Source of the DNA: Anadara kagoshimensis
Taxonomy: Eukaryota; Mollusca; Bivalvia; Arcoida; Arcidae
Length of the DNA: 64,000 bases
Direction: 5' to 3'
NCBI GenBank assembly: GCA_021292105.1
Contig: CM037870.1
Span: forward strand, 9,459,558-9,523,557
This document shows, one piece after another, positions 57,410 to 64,000 of the stretch (its first letter is position 1; each line of letters opens with the position of its first letter). The notes below the pieces were generated by a model. The model searched no databases. It worked only from the letters and a program-made list of their open reading frames with translations, and was not told where the DNA came from. Made by a program: the position numbers and the translations under genes.

Positions 57410-59345
57410 TTATTCGAACAAATTTGGTTTTACGATTTTTTCACATAAAAAGGTCCGATTCATTCCCGACATCTTTACCGGATGTACGAAATCTTTCTTT
57501 TCTGCAAGTCTTTTCAAAAAAAGAGCTCTTTCTCTGCCCCATAAGTACATGGCATTGAAGAATACGATGTTTTCCTTTTTTGTTAAACCGAGAGATATAG
57601 TTGGGAATGCCATTTCTAAGAAAAACCGATGACGTGAGAATATATCCATATAAAATATAAATTCTTCTGAATATTGTGCTGGTAAGTACATGGCATCGCT
57701 AGGTCCAAAATAAATTCCCGTGTCGTATCCAGTATTTATTCTCAAAGTCTCTTTGAATCGTTTGTACGCTTTAATACTTGTGTTACGTAATTCCTTTAAC
57801 CCATTTTTATACGCAGTCAATCCAAATGGCGATCTATACCAACCCCATGTAGTTGTAAAATTCTTGCCTCCCTTGAGTACATGTACCTCAAAAAGCTGAA
57901 TTTTATCAAATTTGTAACGTATAAGGCGTTTTGAATAGAGAAGTGAATCGTCCATTACGTAGAAGTAGCCATCAACACCGTAGTTCATCTGCATTGCCTG
58001 TAACATACACCTCTGAGGAAAATAACTTACATTTGTTTCTATTTCAATAAATGACACCGGTTTTAACAAATCCTTAGTCTTGTTTTCAAACACAGTTTTG
58101 TTGTTACCACAATATACAATATTAGGGAAATGTGGCCTATAAAGAGCCTCCAGGATTTTAACATTGGAGTAATGAGGAGAACTAAACGAAATAATCAACA
58201 GAATATTGTCATACTTCTTCATATTCGAGAGGTATGAGATATTTTCTTTTGAGAATCCAAAATTTGGACATATGTGTAATATTCTATTTATAGATTTTTC
58301 TGGGATATAAGTGCTATTTTGACTTAATGATATAACATTAACTGCTTCTTCCTCTGGTATAAAGATCACGCTGGTGTTCCACTTTTTTGCTGTCTGACCT
58401 TTGATTTTTCTGCCAGCATTCCATGTCATATTTTTCAGATGTATTCGTTTTGGTTCGGTATAGCTGATCGATTTCAAATCCTCTATCCACCGTGTAATTA
58501 ACTTGCCATCGCTTCTTTTTAAATAATCTTTTTGAATCATTTTAATTGACAAATCCAATACACACTCAAAAAAGGAATATTTGTTTTCGCAAGTCCACTC
58601 ATTTAAAAACTTCAGAAGATTTTCTGTTTTGAAATATAAGTCCATTTCTTGTAAGTAATCTTTGTAATAAGAGTGTGGGTTTCTTTTTGAGAACGCGTTT
58701 GGAGGATAAAATGCGATATTACCTCCTATTTCCCACAGCAATCTTTGTGACCAATATGATCGCCAAATATCAGCCACACGAAAACTTACAGTAGTTGGTA
58801 AAATCAAGCCCCAGAATGCATCATATAAATAAAGTGTATTTTGTGCATTGGATGGCGAATACGAATAACTTCTCATCAAAACAGGAGGGGACCTAACACT
58901 GAAGGTGACATTTAAGGGATTCGTCGTCGTTTTTCGAGTAAGTCTAAATATTGCATCTACATCCGGGTCACCATTAACAAGACCTTGCTGAATAAGTGGT
59001 GTCCTCCATTTTCCAAGTGTATATGAATGTGAAAAGTTTTCTCCTATTTGACTGAGAGGATATCCACGAGGCCACATACTTCCTTGCCCAAAATGTCTAT
59101 ATGGATTGAAGGTATTGCTCTCCCCCGTATACATCAATCCTGTAGTTTCTTCAGTGTAAGAAAACCGTTTAAGGTTATCTAGTGGTCTGTTGTCATCCGC
59201 ATCGTATATTACTTTTGCGCCATTTGCAATTGCATACAAATATCCAACATTTTTTCGCGAATAACTTTTCACGGGTAAAAAAGGTGTAATTTGAAACCCA
59301 AATCTTTCTTGCTGTTCTATGCTCAAAAACTCGCAGTTGGGAAAC
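57410..59345 (-). CDS. DUF288/STELLO-like putative glycosyltransferase, main exon, copy B (intact)
   Basis: A 644-codon terminal exon, opening after a TTTTTCTACATTCAG acceptor at 59345 with FPNCEFLSIEQQERFGF. There is no ATG here; coding comes in from the exon at 60520-60669. Residues 28-52 read YSRKNVGYLYAIANGAK then VIYDADDN, an acidic nucleotide-sugar/metal-type motif. Residues 80-94 carry NPYRHFGQ and WPRG, and 119-137 read QQGLVNGDPDVDAIFRLTR. All are hallmark blocks of DUF288, the family of plant STELLO Golgi proteins, which affect cellulose synthase assembly. From about residue 375 a second module begins (NILLIISFSSPHY) with VDGYFYVMDDS at 458-467, resembling another glycosyltransferase-type fold; that is inference. 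Many N-glycosylation sequons fit a lumenal location. The role in animals is unknown to me. Confidence 0.9.
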
Positions 59346-59414
59346 CTGAATGTAGAAAAAGATACGATAACAATATCACTATATTTGTATTATCGTTTAG
59401 ATACCCTTTTTTCC

Positions 59415-59545
59415 CCTGATAAGCCTAGACTTGCAGTATCTCTGGGTCAACAATTTATTTGTAACCAGCTAACTTTGTTGTATAAAGCTCCTGTAGTTGG
59501 AACAAGCTCTAGCGTAGCGCATTATTTTGGAAAAAACATAAGTTG
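59415..59545 (+). mobile_element. Foldback inner segment (copy B), in the STELLO-like intron
   Basis: Counterpart of 36490-36615, nearly identical. Confidence 0.8.
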
Positions 59546-59879
59546 AGTTTTTAACAGTCAGATAAATCACGAGTTGGTATTGAATAGGACACAAAAACAC
59601 TCTTCGAGGGCAATAGCTACTCTTGATATTTCCGAACTAAAAAATTCCGAATCCCAAGTAGTAATATTACATTTGAACATCGTTTATTTCAATCACCATT
59701 CTCTTGTTTAGGCTTATATCCGCCAATTTAAGAATTCATCACTTTCTAATTATGTCAGAGATTGTGATAAAATACCGCCTCAAGTTACATATTCTGAAAG
59801 TGTTTCAATTGTTTATTTTTTATACAACCAAGTATTGAAAAGGTTAACTTTATTAATTTTCTTAGTGTTGTTTAATTCT

Positions 59880-60400
59880 CAAATTTGAAACTTTATGACA
59901 ATGTGATGACTTCATTTTTCTATTGTCAACTTTCCTTTTCTATACAGCAATATACCTGCTTCTCCTGCTTATGGTGTATTTGTTTCCCAATTAATACGCT
60001 ATGGTAGAGCTTGTTCCCACTACAGGTACTTTGTACAACGAAGCAGGCTGCTTGCAAATAAATTGTTAAAACTCAGGGATATTGCATACCTTGGCTTATC
60101 GAGGCCTTCAAAATGTTTTATGGCCGTCATCACAGTTGATAAGTTTGATGTCTCTGTGTCCAGGATTGCCTTGGATATATTTGACGTCCCAAAGTTCCAT
60201 GTTCCTTTCACAATTTTGATTACACACGTGACGGGTGTAGCTAGCTAAACAGGAGGTGCTTACGCTTCCGAAGCACCCGGCCTCACTTTCCTGGTGGAAG
60301 TTCACGTGTCTAACCTAACTTGTTAGTTCCAAAGTTTTTACTTTGCTTCTGCATTGTGATTCAGACTTGGATTAGTATGTTTGTTTTTGATACTTATTCT
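59880..60400 (-). mobile_element. Foldback element, long arm (copy B), in the STELLO-like intron
   Basis: Counterpart of 36955-37475, ending GTATGTTTGTTTTTGAT. One base of the GACAAATGTGATG found in A is missing in B. Confidence 0.88.
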
Positions 60401-60519
60401 GCAGAACATAATAATTATTCTGTAAACTTTCAATGTCTCGTAAGTAGAACGAATCTCTGTTTTCTGTTCATCCTAGAGCTAGTAAGTGTGATGATAATCA
60501 GCCTATATCATTTACTTAC

Positions 60520-60669
60520 GCCCAGTTATTTGGTGTTTTTGTATCACCAACAATTACTACCCTCCATCCCGGTATCTGTGCCAAATATTTGATGTCCTCT
60601 GTGGGAGGGGCTATAGTGGTGACCACAATCCACTTATCAGCTTTCTGTGTTGTGGGTATCTTCAGATAT
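60520..60669 (-). CDS. DUF288/STELLO-like gene, upstream exon, copy B
   Basis: A 150-bp internal exon on the - strand with a TTTTATTTTATACAG acceptor and a GTAAGT donor (60519-60514). It encodes 49 full codons including ADKWIVVTTIAPPTEDIK, GWRVVIVGDTKTPNNW and two bases of an alanine codon completed by the main exon. WIVVTT with a following PT block and the GWxxVxVGDxxTP block form the N-terminal DUF288 signature. In plant STELLO proteins this follows a transmembrane anchor. The exon carrying the start and anchor was not found between here and the right edge; much of that stretch is foldback sequence. Together the two exons give about 694 residues. Confidence 0.87.
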
Positions 60670-60764
60670 CTGTATAAAATAAAACAGAACGTTTGAATTA
60701 AATTTTTATGTAATATTATTATATCCGGTTATCATATTTAGTATACACTACATTTAACAAGATA

Positions 60765-61100
60765 TATGTCGGTTTATGTCCAAATAACAATACCAAACAC
60801 ATAGAACTTCTACAAAGAAGTGAGACCGGGTGAACCGAAAGGTACACATGCCATTTCTAATCAGCTCCATTCACCATATTGAGAATAGAAAGAACATGAA
60901 ATTATAGGACGTCAATTATATATCTAGGTTAAGTTTGGGTGTAGAGACGTAATATTTATCAACACAAGTATAGTGAGACCAAGTGCTTTGGAAGGGTAAA
61001 CGCCTGTTTTCGAACTAGCTATGTCCTTAAAGTTAAAATTGAAAATAAATGAACACAGGACGGAAACATGGAACAACAGATATATCCGGGTCAAGTACAT
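60765..61100 (+). mobile_element. Foldback arm, with a second partial arm absent from copy A
   Basis: It starts like A's 37850 arm (GGTTTATGTCCAAATAACAA, AGTGAGACCGGGTGAACC). After CCATTCACCATA it has about 195 bp not in A, including ATATATCTAGGTTAAG, GAGACCAAGTGCTTTGG and CTAGCTATGTCC. It then rejoins A at AACATGGAACAACAG. The duplicated CACCAT/CATGGAACA context suggests A deleted it or B gained it by unequal exchange between arms. Confidence 0.75.
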
Positions 61101-61101
61101 A

Positions 61102-61830
61102 AGTAGATACATAGACATCATAGTGATAGTAGATACATAGACATCATAGTGATAGTAGATACATAGACATCATAGTGATAGTAGATACATAGACATCATA
61201 GTGATAGTAGATACATAGACATCATAGTGATAGTAGATACATAGACATCATAGTGATAGTAGATACATAGACATCATAGTGATAGTAGATACATAGACAT
61301 CATAGTCATAGTAGATACATAGACATCATAGTGATAGTAGATACATAGACATCATAGTGATATTAGATACATAAACATCATAGTGATAGTAGACACATAG
61401 ACATCATAGTGATAGTAGACACATAGACATCATAGTGATAGTAGACACATAGACATCATAGTGATAGTAGATACATAGACATCATAGTGATAGTAGATAC
61501 ATAGACATCATAGTGATAGTGGATACATAGACATCATAGTGATAGTAGACACATAGACATCATAGTGATAGTAGACACATAGACATCATAGTGATAGTAG
61601 ACACATAGACATCATAGTGATAGTAGATACATAGACATCATAGTGATAGTAGATACATAGACATCATAGTGATAGTGGATACATAGACATCATACTGATA
61701 GTAGATACATAGACATCATAGTGATAGTATATACATAGACATCATAGTGATAGTAGATACATAGACATCATAGTGATAGTAGATACATAGACATCATAGT
61801 GATAGTAGATACATAGACATCATAGTGATA
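61102..61830. repeat. 26-bp minisatellite, 28 units (copy B only)
   Basis: The unit AGTAGATACATAGACATC with ATAGTGAT repeats 28 times over 729 bp with only scattered substitutions (for example GTAGACACATAG, GTGGATACATAG). Copy A has exactly one unit at 37991-38016 in the same context. Groups of three or four adjacent units share a variant (GACACATAG at 61390-61445 and 61545-61615), indicating block duplication. Confidence 0.97.
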
Positions 61831-62700
61831 AGCCTAGGCTTCTATATCACCAATTTATTTATAAGCAGCCTAATGAGTTGTACATATGAACCCCCCTATA
61901 GTGGGAACAAGATTAACGATAGCGTATTTACTATGAACCGAATACACCATAAGTAATTATACATTATGTTGATGTCGTGCGTTTTAGCAAGCTTGAAATA
62001 AAGATACCATTGATTCTTCTGCTTAATATTTGGATTTGTACCTCAATTATGACGACAGGCTACATTTTAAGCTATATGGCAAACGTGATGAATGTTTCTA
62101 TAGTCAACCTTCCTTTTCTATGCATCAATACAACTGATTCTCCTGCTTATGGTGTTTCGCAATGAGTGGGCTATTTTTCACTACAGTAGATCTTGTTCCC
62201 ACAGTAGAAACTTTATGCAACGAAGGAAGTTTACAAGAAAGCAAGAAATGCAGAAATATAGTCTAGTAAGACAGGATCCCGAGGACTTGGAATCAAATGT
62301 TAAAATCTTCTTTGTTTATGAATTTAATTATTTAATAAAAATGGTAAAGTTGAATGTTGAATAAAAAGAAATAAAACAAAAAATTGTAGGGACATTGGAA
62401 GCCTTACTTATCAAGTTTTATGGCCGTCACCTCATTATTGTTGATAAGTATAATGCTCTGTTTCCAAGCTAATACTTGATATATTTGACGCCCAATAGTT
62501 CCATGCTCTTTTTATTTCCAATTAGATTTTAAACATGACAATTGTAGCGAGTTAGACAGGATGTGCTTATTCTTCCGGAACACCCGGTCTCACATTCCAG
62601 TTTGATGTTTACGTGTTGAAATTGACATTCCAGTTACCATCATTGCTAATGTGCTTTTGAAGTTTTGATGTGATTTTAACATGGAATTGGCATATTAAAT
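61831..62700 (-). mobile_element. Foldback element, central part and right arm (copy B)
   Basis: Counterpart of 38017-38890: AAGCCTAGGCTTCTATATC centre, TTTATGGCCGTCACCTCATT, GACGCCCAATAGTTCC and TTCCGGAACACCCGGTC. Confidence 0.82.
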
Positions 62701-63179
62701 TATATGTGTGAATATGTACAAGTTATAGCATGACAATTGGGCCAATCTATGATTTAATGACCTAAAACACGAACTTTTCTTCGGTCGATATTCTTGTTTT
62801 TGATTTCAGGTCGAACTTATCAACATGTTTTAATTGTATAATAGAACCGAAGAAAACGCGGCGCTTTTGAATACTTTACAATATAGTTTATAGTTTGATA
62901 GAAACGAGAAAGAATTATAGGGTAATGTGTATTTTAGTTTTTTTTAGGTGTTTGAAAAAGGTATTCTAATTAAATCGTCTATATTGCCCGCAAAGCAATT
63001 TTCAAGAGGGAGTCATGTATGTTGGAGTCTCAATCTTTCACCATTTACGTTTTTAAAATGTAAAATTTCGTTTGGTGACAGAAAAAAATCGAATTTGAAT
63101 GATTCTTAGTCAAACATTCTGATCACTTTTATGAAAACTGTAGAATTATTGACGCTTTTTGCGATTTAGTTCCTTATTA

Positions 63180-63475
63180 ATAAAACAAAAATACTAACCC
63201 ATGTCCGAATCACAATCCAAAAGCAAAGCAAAATCTTTGGAATTAACAAGTTAGGTTAGACACGTGAACTTCAACCAGGGATCTTAAACCGGGTGCTCCG
63301 GAAGGGTAAGCACCTCCGGGTTAGCTAGCTTAACTCTCCACGTGTGTAAGTAAAAGTAAAAAGTAAAAGTTGACAACAGAAAAAAATCATCACGTTTGTC
63401 ATCAAGTTTCAAATGTAGCCGTTCGTGGACGTCATAATTAAGGTATAAGCAGAACTTGAGGGAGGAATCGGTCAT
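63180..63475 (+). mobile_element. Foldback element, arm (copy B)
   Basis: Counterpart of 39330-39625, with CTAACCCATGTCCGAATCAC and CCGGGTGCTCCGGAAGGG. Confidence 0.87.
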
Positions 63476-63494
63476 ATTTTATTTCATGCTCACT

Positions 63495-63498
<4 letters not shown>

Positions 63499-63540
<42 letters not shown>
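63499..63540. repeat. (GA)n microsatellite (copy B)
   Basis: Same position relative to the LINE 3' end as 39655-39699. Length is slightly different. Confidence 0.95.
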
Positions 63541-63545
<5 letters not shown>

Positions 63546-64000
63546 CGTAAATATCACAATTGGTGGTTGAATACTTTTAAAGTCATTCAGTACAATGTGA
63601 CATCGAAGTCCAGACATAATAAATAGATATAAATTTAAGTTATTACAATATTGTGGAATTGTTGTCATTCTTTCATAAATTTTTCAAGATTATTTCTGCT
63701 TGTAGCGATATTTTTTTCAATTTTGTACACATCAGCCAAAATATACTTAAATGAATCTATTGACAGGGATTTGGCAAGACATCTAGTTTTATAAATATAA
63801 TATTTTATTTGGACTATAATCAAATTTTTATTCTGTTATTTAAACTAAAGTCTCCTAATATAAAATGAAGTTTTGTAAAATCTAATAGTATGCTGTTTTG
63901 TAAAAACCAGGTATCTAGTTCTTCTAAAAAATTTGCACATATTCACATTCCCAGAAGAGATGGATAACAGTTTCATTACTTTGTTTACAAAAAGTACATT
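63541..64000 (-). mobile_element. LINE 3' end (copy B), runs off the window
   Basis: Counterpart of 39700-40160. The coding part is broken by further one-base deletions relative to A (for example shorter T/A runs near 63826 and 63931). The cysteine/histidine knuckle region lies at the right edge. Confidence 0.88.

Larger units (their letters stand above)
49085..64000. repeat. Direct duplication unit, copy B (continues past the window)
   Basis: Begins near GCACCGCGTCT at about 49088 and follows copy A (from about 28749) to the right edge. The first 35 bp are less similar, and identity then becomes high. Differences from A include an extra 1.8-kb element at 49437, 15 more units of the 50-bp minisatellite, 27 more units of the 26-bp repeat, and about 195 extra bp near 60880-61075. 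Confidence 0.92.

Overview
This is an AT-rich, intron- and repeat-laden animal genome window. A lophotrochozoan, most likely a bivalve mollusc, is suggested by the class of interspersed repeats (tRNA-type SINEs, an element beginning AGCTCACCTGAGCC, short TA-flanked MITEs) and by a Wnt9-type gene. Species is not determined. There is no bacterial-style gene organisation; almost all of the short open frames are chance or repeat-derived.

Only two host genes are supportable. (1) A Wnt9 gene on the + strand: an internal exon at 9522-9785 and the terminal exon at 22970-23437, joined in matching phase across a 13.2-kb intron. Its 5' exons (signal peptide and first Wnt domain) were not found and probably lie upstream of the window. 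The internal exon needs a one-base correction in a run of four A to read through. (2) A two-exon portion of a DUF288/STELLO-like putative glycosyltransferase on the - strand, present twice. The downstream copy (57410-59345 plus 60520-60669) is open throughout. The upstream copy (34489-36420 plus 37595-37744) is broken by about a dozen one-base indels confined to one stretch. The small exon was recovered by reading the - strand and fits by domain content, splice sites and phase.

Layout: 1-9521, left flank with a 53-bp and a 43-bp minisatellite, SINEs and one hammerhead ribozyme; 9522-23437, Wnt9 with its intron, which contains foldback elements, a second hammerhead and a nested hAT-derived transposon; 23438-28744, intergenic with MITEs and a SINE; 28745-49084, copy A of a direct duplication with a period of about 20.3 kb; 49085-64000, copy B of the same unit, running off the window. 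Both copies carry a STELLO-like gene, a hammerhead, the same minisatellites, and a 5'-truncated LINE (only its 3' end is visible in B). B differs from A by a 1.8-kb transposon insertion, a 50-bp minisatellite longer by 15 units, and a 26-bp unit present once in A and 28 times in B. The pair may be a true tandem duplication or two haplotypes assembled end to end.

The commonest repeat is an unclassified foldback element with long terminal inverted repeats ending near TCAAAAACAAACATAC, seen as more than twenty full or partial copies. The most striking non-protein signals are four hammerhead ribozymes with complete catalytic cores, at three independent loci, at the 3' end of a short dispersed repeat.
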